A stretch of DNA of 64,000 nt from NCBI RefSeq assembly GCF_963360655.1, contig NZ_OY725717.1:310001-374000 (forward strand). The letters run 5' to 3'. The translations under genes were made by a program, and so were the position numbers. This document shows, piece by piece, positions 7,852 through 16,597 of the stretch; the first letter of the stretch is position 1; each line of letters starts with the position of its first letter. This stretch comes from Collinsella aerofaciens. Lineage in GTDB: Bacteria > Actinomycetota > Coriobacteriia > Coriobacteriales > Coriobacteriaceae. The notes under the pieces were generated by a model. It was not told the DNA's origin and searched no databases. It saw nothing but the letters and a program-made list of their open reading frames with translations.

Positions 7852-9067
7852 AACAAATGAGCATCGCGTCGCCAAAGCTGAAGAAGCGATAACGTTCTTC
7901 GATGGCAGCGGCGTAGGCATCCATGATCTGGTCGCGGGTGGCAAGCGCGCTCACGAGCATCATGAGCGTGGAGCGCGGCACATGGAAGTTCGTGATCAGC
8001 GCGTCGACCACGTGATAGGTCGAGCCGGGCATGAGGTAAAGCTGCGTCGTGGCGTTCTCGCGCACCACGATGTCACCGCGGCCAAGCGTATCGGCCCCGT
8101 CCTCGCGGCCTTCAAAATAGCGCGCCGTCACGGCCGGATCGGACACCGGCGCGTCCGTGTCAAACGCGCTCTCGAGCGAGCGCACCGCGGTAGTGCCGAC
8201 GGCGATCACACGATGACCCTCGGCCTTGGCCTTATGCACGGCGTCGACAACCTCCTGCGACACGTGGTAGCGCTCGGTGTGCATGACGTGCTGCGTGGGG
8301 TCGTCCTCCTCCACCAAGCGGAAGGTATCGATGCCCACCTCGAGCTCGACGGCGGCAAACTTGGCACCCTTGGCCTCGATAGCGGCCATGAGCTCAGGAG
8401 TAAAATGCAGGCCCGCCGTGGGAGCGGCAGCCGAGTGCTCCTCCTTCATGGCGTACACGGTCTGATATTTCTCGGGATCGCCCTCGTAATCGGTAATGTA
8501 GGGCGGCAGCGGCACGTGACCGGCAGCATGGATGGCCTCGTCAAGCGTGCGCGGCTCGCCGGCGGCATTGCAACCGGCCGGCTCAAAACGCACCAGGCGG
8601 CCGCCGCGACTATCGGTGACAAAGTCGACGACCTCGGCCGTCAGCACCACGGGAGCCCCCTCGGGCGCATGAGCGCCACCGGCGCGATACTCAATCTGAG
8701 CACCGGGCTTCAGGCGCTTACCCGGCTTGACCAAGCACTCCCAAACATGGCCCAGCGGGTCAACATCCTCGCGGCGCTTGAGCAGCAACGTCTCGACCAC
8801 GCCGCCCGAGCCCGTCTTGCGACCGATAAGACGGGCCGGCATCACGCGCGTCTGGTTGATGACGAGCACGTCGCCCGGCTCGATATAGTCGATGATGTCA
8901 CGGAAGATGCGGTGCTCGACGGTGCCGCCATGCCCTAACGGCGTTCCTGTCTCGGAGCCTTTGCGATCAACCACCAGCAGGCGGCAGGAGTCGCGCGGCT
9001 CGGCAGGCGCCTGGGCGATGAGCTCTTCGGGCAGGTTATAGTCAAAATCATCGGTACGCATAGACAC
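7850..9067 (-). CDS. queA: S-adenosylmethionine:tRNA ribosyltransferase-isomerase QueA
   Basis: A 405-residue protein that transfers and isomerises the ribosyl group of SAM onto preQ1-tRNA to give epoxyqueuosine at the wobble position. The N-terminus (DDFDYNLPEELIAQAP) and the regions GDVLVINQTRVMPARL, TAGLHFTPEL and FHVPRSTLMMLVSA are the family signatures. It is slightly longer than usual because of acidic insertions near residue 35. The GTG start is placed 8 nt after AAGGAG. It lies 65 bp downstream of queH on the same strand, and the two enzymes catalyse consecutive late steps of queuosine synthesis. Confidence 0.96.
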   Translation of the reverse strand: MSMRTDDFDYNLPEELIAQAPAEPRDSCRLLVVDRKGSETGTPLGHGGTVEHRIFRDIIDYIEPGDVLVINQTRVMPARLIGRKTGSGGVVETLLLKRREDVDPLGHVWECLVKPGKRLKPGAQIEYRAGGAHAPEGAPVVLTAEVVDFVTDSRGGRLVRFEPAGCNAAGEPRTLDEAIHAAGHVPLPPYITDYEGDPEKYQTVYAMKEEHSAAAPTAGLHFTPELMAAIEAKGAKFAAVELEVGIDTFRLVEEDDPTQHVMHTERYHVSQEVVDAVHKAKAEGHRVIAVGTTAVRSLESAFDTDAPVSDPAVTARYFEGREDGADTLGRGDIVVRENATTQLYLMPGSTYHVVDALITNFHVPRSTLMMLVSALATRDQIMDAYAAAIEERYRFFSFGDAMLIC

Positions 9068-9131
9068 GTCGGATTCTCCTTATATAGCTAAAGTCCGCTC
9101 TACATCCTAGCAGGCTGACGTCCCAAGTGAA

Positions 9132-9707
9132 CTACTTTTTGGCGGCTTTGCGCTCGTCGCGGATGCGGGCGCGGTCCATGGCCGCCTCGACGGCCGAGAA
9201 ACGGCAGCCGCAGTAGTTCTGCCGATACATGCCCAGCTCGCGCGAACGACGTGTCGCCTCGGGGTAATACGTGCGAAAATCGCGAATCACCGGAGTGAGA
9301 CCGCGGGCAGCAGCCAGACGCTCCAACACATCATTGCAGGTTTCGAACAACTGGTACGGCGAGACGGCGAGCGTCGTGCCCACAAACTCAAACCCGCGCT
9401 CCTGGGCCACACGGCACGCCTCGGCCAGACGCAGGGCATAGCATGAGCGACAGCGACGGGCTCGATCGGCGCCCAGCGGGGCCACGCCGGCCTCCCAGCG
9501 CTCCCGGTCCTCCCCCGCCTCGATAAGCTCGATGTCGCCATCGGCACACCACCGGCGCAGCTCGTCCAAACGCCGCTGCCATTCATCGTGCGGCTGAATA
9601 TTGGGGTTTGTCCAGCAGATTGTGGGCTCAAACCCTTCCTCGCGCAGCAGGCGGACCGGCTCAAGAGAGCACGGCGCACAGCACGCATGCAGCAACAACG
9701 GCTTCAT
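9132..9707 (-). CDS. queH: Epoxyqueuosine reductase QueH
   Basis: A 191-residue DUF208 protein that reduces epoxyqueuosine in tRNA to queuosine, a QueG analogue. The metal-ligand cysteines are visible in LHACCAPCSLEP at the N-terminus, CRSCYALRL in the middle and QNYCGCRFS near the end. ATG 9707 is chosen because GAGGAG lies at correct spacing; the ATG two codons upstream sits on top of that site. The RBS overlaps the stop of the upstream DUF3267 gene, so all three (DUF3267, queH, queA) are probably one transcript. Confidence 0.95.
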   Translation of the reverse strand: MKPLLLHACCAPCSLEPVRLLREEGFEPTICWTNPNIQPHDEWQRRLDELRRWCADGDIELIEAGEDRERWEAGVAPLGADRARRCRSCYALRLAEACRVAQERGFEFVGTTLAVSPYQLFETCNDVLERLAAARGLTPVIRDFRTYYPEATRRSRELGMYRQNYCGCRFSAVEAAMDRARIRDERKAAKK

Positions 9708-9717
9708 CGACATCTCC

Positions 9718-10284
9718 TCACCCGAAAAAGCGCACGCCAAAGGACGTATCCTCGCAGGCGACAATGCGGCGGTCGCGCAAAATGGTCCGCACGTAATACC
9801 AGTCGCCCACACAGCCCGACAAATGCAAGCCGGCCGCCAGGTAGCACAGCAGCGGATAGCCCGAAAACGCAAACCCCAGGGCAAGCGCCGCCGTCACAAC
9901 AACCGTCGGCGCCAGGCAAACCGCCATGTACCGCCGGCGCGAATACACAACGCCCTCGGCGCAGGCATAGATCATCGCCGTCTCGCGATTCGCCCCAAAG
10001 GTCACCTTCGCGCCCGCAGGCGCCAGCAGCTTAAAAAACACACCGTGCACCAGCTCGTGCACGGCGAACGACGCCATTGAGATCGCAGCCAAGCCGACTA
10101 TCCAGCCCACGACAGCCATCCAGCCGCCCGCGTCAGCCGCATCCAAGTCTGCAGGCCCACCCAGCAACATAAACACCGGCACCAAGCACACGGCAAACAC
10201 GCCGACTACGACCATCCCCCACACAAAGCAAGCGTGCAGAAAATCCTCGTCTTCAAACGCATGTATGTTGGAAATCTCATTCAT
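9718..10284 (-). CDS. DUF3267 membrane metalloprotease-like protein
   Basis: 188 residues with about four hydrophobic segments. A zinc-protease-like HELVH motif lies at residues 76-80 inside a membrane segment, followed by GVFFKLLAP, the hallmark of the DUF3267 family. The arrangement resembles M50/M48-like intramembrane peptidases, but substrates are unknown. It ends 10 bp before queH and looks like the first gene of the queH-queA transcript. A link to queuosine is not implied by the family and may be only positional. Confidence 0.85.
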   Translation of the reverse strand: MNEISNIHAFEDEDFLHACFVWGMVVVGVFAVCLVPVFMLLGGPADLDAADAGGWMAVVGWIVGLAAISMASFAVHELVHGVFFKLLAPAGAKVTFGANRETAMIYACAEGVVYSRRRYMAVCLAPTVVVTAALALGFAFSGYPLLCYLAAGLHLSGCVGDWYYVRTILRDRRIVACEDTSFGVRFFG

Positions 10285-10416
10285 AGCATCTTAGGATAGC
10301 GCCCCTGCCACGTACCCGTCCGCATGTGCGATAATGTCGAACGATATGCACGAATTGACCACCGCGTCGCCAGGCCTTGCGCCCGGCCGCGCTCTCACCA
10401 TATGCGAAGGAGTCCC

Positions 10417-12567
10417 ATGGCATCCAAATACTCCATGAACGACCGTCCCAGCTGGCCTCGCCGCGCCATCGTTACCGCCGGCGAGCCCTACGGCAACAAG
10501 GGCCTTCACTTTGGCCACGTCGGCGGCGTCTTTGTCCCTGCCGACTTCTTCGCCCGCTTCCTGCGCGACCGTCTGGGCCGCGAGAACGTCATCTTCACCT
10601 CGGGCACCGACTGCTACGGCTCGCCCATCATGGAGAGCTACCGCAAGCTCAAGGAGAACGAGGGCTACGACAAGTCCATTAACGAGTACGTCGAGTCCAA
10701 TCACTCCCGCCAGGCCGCGACCCTCAACAACTACAACATCAGCTGCGATATCTACGGCGGCTCGGGCCTTGAGCCGGCTGCGCAGATTCACAACGAAGTG
10801 ACCGCCGAGATTATCGAGCGCCTGCATGAGCAGGGCACCATCTCCAAGCGCTCCACGCTGCAGTTCTACGACGCCAAGGCCGGCACGTTCCTCAACGGCC
10901 GCCAAGTGATCGGCCGCTGCCCCATCCAGGGCTGCAAGTCCGAGAAGGCTTATGCCGACGAGTGCGACCTGGGTCACCAGTTTGAGCCCGAGGAGCTCAT
11001 CGCACCCAAGAGCCAGCTCACCGGCGAGGTGCCCGAGCTGCGCCCGGTCGACAACCTCTACTTCGACCTGCCGGCCTACCTCGACTTTATGAAGACCTAC
11101 ACCGCCAAGCTCGCCCAGAACCCGCAGGTTCGTTCCGTGGTCTCCAAGACCATGGAGGAGTGGCTGCTGCCGGCCCAGCTCTATATCCAAAACAAGTTCC
11201 GCGAGGCCTTCGATGCCGTCGAGGACCAGCTGCCCGAGCACACCGTGCTGGAGCCCGAGGGAAACAAGAGCAGCTTTACCGTCACCTTCCCCAGCTGGAA
11301 GGAGCGCGACGACGCCCATGCGGTGCTCGCCAACGGCGGCGTGCGCTTCCGCAGCGGCAAAGCGCTCGTGCCTTTCCGCATCACCGGCAACATCGACTGG
11401 GGCGTTCCGGTGCCCCAGGTCGACGGCGTTTCCGACGTCACCTGCTGGTGCTGGCCAGAGAGCCTGTGGGCGCCCATCAGCTATACGCGTACCGTGCTCG
11501 CGCGCGATGCCAAGGCCGCCGGCGTGACCGAGGGCGTCGCCGCCCAGGATGCCGCCCTCATGGGCGAGCCCGCTGCCGACTCCACACAGGTGCCCGCGCC
11601 CACCTACCAGCACAGCTCGCTCGACTGGCGCGACTGGTGGTGCTCGGACGACGCACAGATCTACCAGTTTATCGGTCAGGACAACATCTACTTCTACTGC
11701 ATCGCGCAGACCGCCATGTGGGAGGCCCTGGGCTGGGACCTCACGCAGAGCACCGTCAGCGCCTGCTACCACCTGCTCTACATGGGCAAAAAGGCCAGCT
11801 CGTCCTCGCAGACGCCTCCCCCGCCGGCAGACGACCTACTCAACCACTACACCTGCGAGCAGATGCGCGCGCACTGGCTGTCGCTCGGCCTGTCCGAAAA
11901 GCCGGTGAGCTTTAGCCCCAAGGCATACGACACGCGTGTGACCGGCAAGGACAAGGACGGCAACGAGGTGCGCGCCTGCGACGACAAGCGCGTTATCGAT
12001 CCGGCCCTTAAGGAGAGCGCCCTTTTGACCGGCGTATTCAACCGTCTGGCCCGCAGCTGCTTCTACGGCGTCGCCGTCAAGGAAGGCGACGAGAGCCCCT
12101 ATCGCAACGGCTGCATCCCCGCCGGTGCCGCCTCTGCCGCCGTGGTCGAGGCTGCCGAGCAGGCAGCTCTTGCCTTTGAGCAGGCCATGTACAAGTTCGA
12201 GACGCACCGCGCGCTTGCCGTGTGCGACGACTACCTGCGCGCCGCCAACAAGCGCTGGAGCGACGCCTCCAAGGCCGCCAACAAGCTCGAGGGCGACGAA
12301 GCAAACGCAGCGATGACGCAGGCCCTGGTTGATGCCTTTACCGAGCTGCGCGTGGCGACCGTCCTGATGCACGGTATCGTCCCGGCCGGCTGCGAACTCA
12401 TCTGCGAGTACTTCGACGTCGATCCGGTCGCCTTCTTTAGCTGGGATAACATCTTTGCCTCCACGGACGAGTTCGTGGAGAGCCTGGGCGAGAAGCCCGG
12501 CGACCACCGCGTGAAGCCGCTGCCCCCGCGCTTCGACTTCTTCAGCAAGCACGAGAGCCAGTACTAA
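10417..12567 (+). CDS. metG: Methionyl-tRNA synthetase, divergent form
   Basis: A 716-residue class I aminoacyl-tRNA synthetase. ATG 10417 follows AAGGAG at 10407-10412. The HIGH-type motif is HFGHVGG inside TAGEPYGNKGLHFGHVGG. A zinc-binding knuckle reads CPIQGC...CDLGH. The KMSKS loop is degenerate (KKASSSS), lacking the usual second lysine. An acidic-residue-rich insertion (about residues 360-400) and an anticodon-binding helical domain follow. No T-box leader is visible upstream. It could be the only MetRS or a second, divergent copy; the window cannot decide. Annotation as methionine-specific rests on overall pattern. Confidence 0.8.
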   Translation: MASKYSMNDRPSWPRRAIVTAGEPYGNKGLHFGHVGGVFVPADFFARFLRDRLGRENVIFTSGTDCYGSPIMESYRKLKENEGYDKSINEYVESNHSRQAATLNNYNISCDIYGGSGLEPAAQIHNEVTAEIIERLHEQGTISKRSTLQFYDAKAGTFLNGRQVIGRCPIQGCKSEKAYADECDLGHQFEPEELIAPKSQLTGEVPELRPVDNLYFDLPAYLDFMKTYTAKLAQNPQVRSVVSKTMEEWLLPAQLYIQNKFREAFDAVEDQLPEHTVLEPEGNKSSFTVTFPSWKERDDAHAVLANGGVRFRSGKALVPFRITGNIDWGVPVPQVDGVSDVTCWCWPESLWAPISYTRTVLARDAKAAGVTEGVAAQDAALMGEPAADSTQVPAPTYQHSSLDWRDWWCSDDAQIYQFIGQDNIYFYCIAQTAMWEALGWDLTQSTVSACYHLLYMGKKASSSSQTPPPPADDLLNHYTCEQMRAHWLSLGLSEKPVSFSPKAYDTRVTGKDKDGNEVRACDDKRVIDPALKESALLTGVFNRLARSCFYGVAVKEGDESPYRNGCIPAGAASAAVVEAAEQAALAFEQAMYKFETHRALAVCDDYLRAANKRWSDASKAANKLEGDEANAAMTQALVDAFTELRVATVLMHGIVPAGCELICEYFDVDPVAFFSWDNIFASTDEFVESLGEKPGDHRVKPLPPRFDFFSKHESQY

Positions 12568-12584
12568 AGCACGCTAGTAGCAAC

Positions 12585-12705
12585 GCGCCCGGGAATGATT
12601 ATTCTGGGACGGGGATTAAAAAATCATTCCCGGGCGCCACAGTACAGTCTTTTTGTGACGGGAGTCATGGAATGATTATTTAATCCCCGTCCCAGAATAA
12701 TCATT
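12585..12705. repeat. Overlapping palindromes able to form alternative hairpins
   Basis: Arm 12585-12600 pairs perfectly over 16 bp with 12622-12637. An overlapping segment 12594-12620 pairs perfectly over 27 bp with 12679-12705. The two hairpins share 12594-12600 and are mutually exclusive. The whole unit lies between the metG stop and the RBS of the methyltransferase gene (start 12725). Confidence 0.85.
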
Positions 12706-12724
12706 TAGGTGGAAGGAAAGACGG

Positions 12725-13828
12725 ATGTCCAAGCAGCGTCGTCGTAAGCAGAAAAAGCAGGTTAAGCCCGAGCTCAAGCTCAGGCAGTTTGCCGCTACCG
12801 AGCTTTCCGACCAGCTTGCCGCCCTTCCCTGCGCCGCCGACCTGCCGCGCTTTATGGTCGACACGGTCGCCGGCGCCTATGCGCCCGCCGATGCCGAGCT
12901 CATGATCGAGGGCTTCGGCGCCGCGGCCACACGCCCGGTCACGCTGCGCGCCAACACGCTCAAGGCGACCGCCGAGGACATCGCTGCGGCGCTCGGTGCC
13001 GCCGGCATCGCCCACAACCCCGTCGCTTGGTATCCGGACGCCTTTATCCTGCCCGAGGCCCAGGTTTCCGACCTATGGGACCTCGACATCTACCGCGACG
13101 GCAAGATCTACCTACAGAGCCTGTCGTCCATGATGCCGCCTTTGGTGTTGGGCGCCCAGGCAGGCGAGGACATCCTGGACATGTGCGCAGCCCCTGGCGG
13201 CAAGACGACGCAGATCGCCGCCCTCACCCAGGGCCAGGCACACCTCACGGCCTGCGAGATGAGCATTCCCCGCGCCGAAAAGCTTGAGTCCAACCTCCAC
13301 CGCCAAGGTGCCAAAAACGTGCCCGTCATGCGCATCGACGCACGCGAGCTCGACGAGTTCTTCCGCTTTGACCGCATCCTGCTCGACGCTCCCTGCACCG
13401 GCACGGGCACCGTCATCAGTGGCAACGAGAAAAGCCTGCGCGGCCTCACCGAGCAGCTGCTCGTCAAGTGCGCCCGCTCGCAGCGCGCGCTTCTGGACCG
13501 CGCCATGGGAGCCCTCAAACCGGGCGGCACGCTCGTCTATTCCACCTGTTCGATCATGCCGCAGGAAAACGAGGACGCCCTGCAAGAGGCCCTCGACAAG
13601 CACATGGATTGCGAGCTTATCCCCCTCGACGGCACACCGAGCGAAAGTGAAGCGCGTCGCGCCCAGGATGCCGGCGAGGAGCCGCATATCGAGTGCAACG
13701 CCCTCACCGAGGCCATCGCCGCCGGCCATGTCTCGGCCATCGCCAACGGTATGCCCGGCACGCTGACCATTCCGCCTAGCCGCGATTTTGAGGGCTTCTA
13801 CATTGCCCTGATCCGAAAACGCAGCTAG
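12725..13828 (+). CDS. RsmB/RsmF-type RNA (cytosine-5) methyltransferase
   Basis: A 367-residue NOL1/NOP2/Sun-family SAM-dependent methyltransferase. A lysine/arginine-rich start (MSKQRRRKQKKQ) suggests RNA binding. The SAM-binding motif is DMCAAPGGKTTQ near residue 155. The two conserved cysteines of the family are in LDAPCTGTGT and YSTCSI. The RBS GGAAGGAAAG precedes ATG 12725 and directly follows the alternative-hairpin palindrome, which could affect expression. The likely substrate is 16S rRNA, but the exact cytosine cannot be assigned. Confidence 0.93.
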   Translation: MSKQRRRKQKKQVKPELKLRQFAATELSDQLAALPCAADLPRFMVDTVAGAYAPADAELMIEGFGAAATRPVTLRANTLKATAEDIAAALGAAGIAHNPVAWYPDAFILPEAQVSDLWDLDIYRDGKIYLQSLSSMMPPLVLGAQAGEDILDMCAAPGGKTTQIAALTQGQAHLTACEMSIPRAEKLESNLHRQGAKNVPVMRIDARELDEFFRFDRILLDAPCTGTGTVISGNEKSLRGLTEQLLVKCARSQRALLDRAMGALKPGGTLVYSTCSIMPQENEDALQEALDKHMDCELIPLDGTPSESEARRAQDAGEEPHIECNALTEAIAAGHVSAIANGMPGTLTIPPSRDFEGFYIALIRKRS

Positions 13829-13852
13829 CGCACGGATCAAAAACTCAACAAG

Positions 13853-14023
13853 CTATCTCTGTGCGCGTTTGCCCTGCTGGTCGCGATGCTGTTTAAGCAT
13901 CGCGCGCTCCTTGCGTTCGGCCCTTTTGCCCTTAATGGCCGTGACCACAAAGTAGATGACCGCGGCGGCAACGATTGCGCCCACGCACAGGCCAATCGAG
14001 CCAAACATTGCTGTCAATTCCAT
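13853..14023 (-). CDS. Small membrane protein, 56 residues
   Basis: Begins MELTAMFGSIGLCVGAIV behind AGAGGTG and ends at TAG 13855-13853. One transmembrane segment (about residues 8-29) is followed by a strongly basic cytoplasmic tail (KGKRAERKERAMLKQ). It fills an otherwise empty gap between the convergent methyltransferase gene and the next gene. The reading frame, RBS and membrane-then-basic layout support a real small protein. No family recognised. Confidence 0.7.
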   Translation of the reverse strand: MELTAMFGSIGLCVGAIVAAAVIYFVVTAIKGKRAERKERAMLKQHRDQQGKRAQR

Positions 14024-14214
14024 ACCGCGTCACCTCTCTTTTAAACGGGACTTTCAAGATAGCACCTCGATCCTCGCCACCACAGCTCCTTCACGTTCTC
14101 CCGCCCTTCGGTCTAACGGATGGTGCGGCGGGGAAAAATCAACTCGTCAAACGATTTAGCATTCGCAATTCCGGCTGCATCGCGCCGGCCACCATCGCAT
14201 AGAATCGAGCCTCC

Positions 14215-15306
14215 ATGGATACCCTCAACGACCTAAACGAACGCGTCGACGCCTTTGTCGGCACCAGCTCCTTCGACACGCCTGCCGCGGCAAACGACCA
14301 AGCTCCCATCGATGTACCCGCCGAGGTTCACGAGGACATCGTCGCCTCGGTCGATTTCTCCGAGGTCGAGCTCGCAGACGAGTTCACCGAGCCCCAGGTA
14401 GCCGTGACCCCCAACGGACTGCTCCCCATGGAGCCCCTGCCCATCGACGGACGTCTGCGCAAGGCTGCTCTTCGCATGCCCGACGAGATCGAGGAGGCCA
14501 GCGGCTTCACGCTCTTCGGCCGCCGCATCAAGTCGCTCATTTACACCACCGATGTCGCGGTTATCCGCAACTCCAACGCCGATGCCGTTTTTGCGGTCTA
14601 CCCTTTCACGCCGCAGCCCGCCATTACGCAAGCGCTGCTGACCGTCGCCGAGTGCCCGGTCTTTGTAGGCGTGGGCGGCGGAACTACGACCGGTAAGCGC
14701 TCCGTGCAGATGGCAGCCGTCTCCGAGATGCAGGGCGCGGCGGGCTGCGTGGTCAACTCCCCCGCCACTGCCGAGATGGTCGAGCACATCACCAACATCG
14801 CCGACATCCCCGTCATCGCCACGGTCGTTCGCTGCGACGACGATGCTCACGCCAAGGTGCGCGCCGGAGCCAAGATTCTCAACATCGCCGCCGGCAAGAA
14901 CACGCCCCAGGTCCTACGCGAGCTGCGCGAGCACTATCCCAACCTGCCGCTCATCGCACCGGGCGGCAAGACGCCCGAGAGCATCCGTGAAACCATCGCC
15001 GCCGGAGCCAACGCCATCATCTGGACGCCGCCTTCGGCCCAGCAGCTACAGGCCGACATGATGCAGCGTTATCGCAAGATGAAGGAAGACGCCACACCTG
15101 TCATCTCGCGCGACGATGTGCCCATTATCGACCAGGTCGCCGCCGCCGAAGTCAGCCAGGTCGAGAACATGAATCCCGACGTGCCGATTCCCGACGAAGT
15201 CATCGAGCGCGTCGCTTCGATCCACGAGCGCGTCGAGGAGCATCGCGCCAATCGCGGCCTCAAGCCATCACTGCACGGCTTCTTCTTCCGCGGAAAGAAA
15301 CGCTAG
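14215..15306 (+). CDS. Uncharacterised TIM-barrel-like protein
   Basis: 363 residues. The first 75 residues are acidic and probably disordered. A barrel-like region follows with alternating strands and helices: CPVFVGVGGGTTTGKRSVQ, AGCVVNSPATAEMV, IPVIATVVRCDDDAHAK and LIAPGGKTPESIRETI. The last of these resembles the phosphate-binding end of KDPG-aldolase or phosphate-binding TIM barrels. No catalytic residue can be named with confidence. It ends with a basic FFFRGKKR tail and is followed by a good terminator. I do not recognise a specific family. Confidence 0.8.
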   Translation: MDTLNDLNERVDAFVGTSSFDTPAAANDQAPIDVPAEVHEDIVASVDFSEVELADEFTEPQVAVTPNGLLPMEPLPIDGRLRKAALRMPDEIEEASGFTLFGRRIKSLIYTTDVAVIRNSNADAVFAVYPFTPQPAITQALLTVAECPVFVGVGGGTTTGKRSVQMAAVSEMQGAAGCVVNSPATAEMVEHITNIADIPVIATVVRCDDDAHAKVRAGAKILNIAAGKNTPQVLRELREHYPNLPLIAPGGKTPESIRETIAAGANAIIWTPPSAQQLQADMMQRYRKMKEDATPVISRDDVPIIDQVAAAEVSQVENMNPDVPIPDEVIERVASIHERVEEHRANRGLKPSLHGFFFRGKKR

Positions 15307-15317
15307 CAAAACATCTT

Positions 15318-15350
15318 GGCCCGCCCCACAAACGTGAGGCGGGCCGTTTT
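15318..15350 (+). terminator. Rho-independent terminator
   Basis: An 8-bp stem GGCCCGCC/GGCGGGCC (15318-15325 with 15338-15345) is followed by GTTTT. It terminates the TIM-barrel-like gene. Confidence 0.85.
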
Positions 15351-15386
15351 CGCTTGAACAAACATGCAGCGACGTGATGGGGCAAA

Positions 15387-16277
15387 TTAATCCACGCGCT
15401 TGTCGCCCATAAAGAAGAGCGCCACCGTACCAGGTCCGGTATGCGAGCCAATCAGAGTACCGATGTCATTGATCTCAATCTTGCCTTTAAGCTGCGGAAC
15501 CTGTTCCTCAATCAGCGCCGCAACTGCCTCGGCATCCTCGCGGCACGCCGAGTGCGACATGATGCACTTACCCGAATAATCTGCACCGTCCTGTACGTGT
15601 GCCATCATGGTCTTAGCCATCTCGGAAATCGCGCGCTTCTTAGTGCGAATCTTCTCACGTGGCGACAGCTTACCTTCGCAATCGACCGTCATAAGCGGGC
15701 AAATCTTAAGCGCCGTGCCGATGATCGCGCTCGCGGCCGAAATGCGACCGCCGCGCAGGTAGCTCGACAGATCGGTCGAGAAGAACCAGTGGTGCAGGTT
15801 GAGCTTGTGCTCCTCGATCCAGGCAGCCGTCTCGTCGAGTGAAGCCCCGCTATCGCGCACATCGGCGGCATATTCCAACAACAGGCCAAAGCCCGAAGAC
15901 GCCGCCAGCGAATCTATGACGCGCACCTTGCCGCCCTCGGGATAGCGATCCGCAAGCATCTGCGCCGCGACGCAGGCCGATCCATACGTGCCCGAAATAC
16001 CCGACGACAACGTCAGGTGCAGCACGTCTTTACCCTCGGCAACAAACGGCTCCCAAAACTCCTCGTACTCACCCACGCTCACCTGAGACGTCTTGGGCAT
16101 GGCGCCCGCGGCAATCTGGGCAAAAAACTTGTCCGGCGTAATCGACTGATACAGATCGTCCGTATAGACAACATCGTCGATCTCGTAATGAAAATACGCG
16201 ACAGGAATATTGCGCGAGTCAAAGAACTCCCGAGTTCGGTCGGCGGCAGATTCACAGGTCAGGACAAAATCACTCAT
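15387..16277 (-). CDS. DegV family fatty-acid-binding protein
   Basis: A 296-residue DegV protein. Family members bind a fatty acid and act as the lipid-presenting subunit (FakB) for fatty acid kinase. Signatures: LTCESAADRT at the N-terminus, the TSQVS motif near residue 70 and LTLSSGISGTYGSA near 100. Start ATG 16277 is chosen because AAGGAG is 6 nt upstream; an ATG at 16295 lies upstream of that RBS. It stands alone on the minus strand, divergent from fbp. Confidence 0.92.
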   Translation of the reverse strand: MSDFVLTCESAADRTREFFDSRNIPVAYFHYEIDDVVYTDDLYQSITPDKFFAQIAAGAMPKTSQVSVGEYEEFWEPFVAEGKDVLHLTLSSGISGTYGSACVAAQMLADRYPEGGKVRVIDSLAASSGFGLLLEYAADVRDSGASLDETAAWIEEHKLNLHHWFFSTDLSSYLRGGRISAASAIIGTALKICPLMTVDCEGKLSPREKIRTKKRAISEMAKTMMAHVQDGADYSGKCIMSHSACREDAEAVAALIEEQVPQLKGKIEINDIGTLIGSHTGPGTVALFFMGDKRVD

Positions 16278-16597
16278 ATGAGGCTCCTTACTCATTGCTG
16301 CGCAAATTATCGCACAGTGAGCCTACATGCGGTACATATGTCCACTATTTACCAAATCGAACCAAAAATAGTGAACATCTTTACCACCATCGTCTCCACC
16401 GACCCGACGCATAAATATCTGAGAAAACACCCTCTGTCGTCTCCACCCGACCAACACATCTACCTTCACTAAATCGATTTACCAAACCGTTCAGCCGACA
16501 ATTCAGCCGCTGGCGCAAAATCGAAACAAAAGCGGCGCATACTGGTAAACGTTTGACGCTGTTTATCAGTTTTACCAGCCCCATCGGAAGGTGTTTC
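16278..16597. promoter_or_regulatory. Divergent intergenic region, degV/fbp
   Basis: 320 bp without a gene. It holds an imperfect direct repeat CGTCTCCACC (16391 and 16438, 47 bp apart). An 8-bp inverted repeat CTGGTAAA/TTTACCAG (16542-16549 and 16571-16578) lies just upstream of the fbp RBS and could be an operator or leader hairpin. No convincing sigma-70 promoter was assigned. Confidence 0.4.

Noticed and set aside
10285-10416. T-box leader in front of the methionyl-tRNA synthetase gene
   Set aside because: The gap is too short and lacks the conserved T-box sequence.
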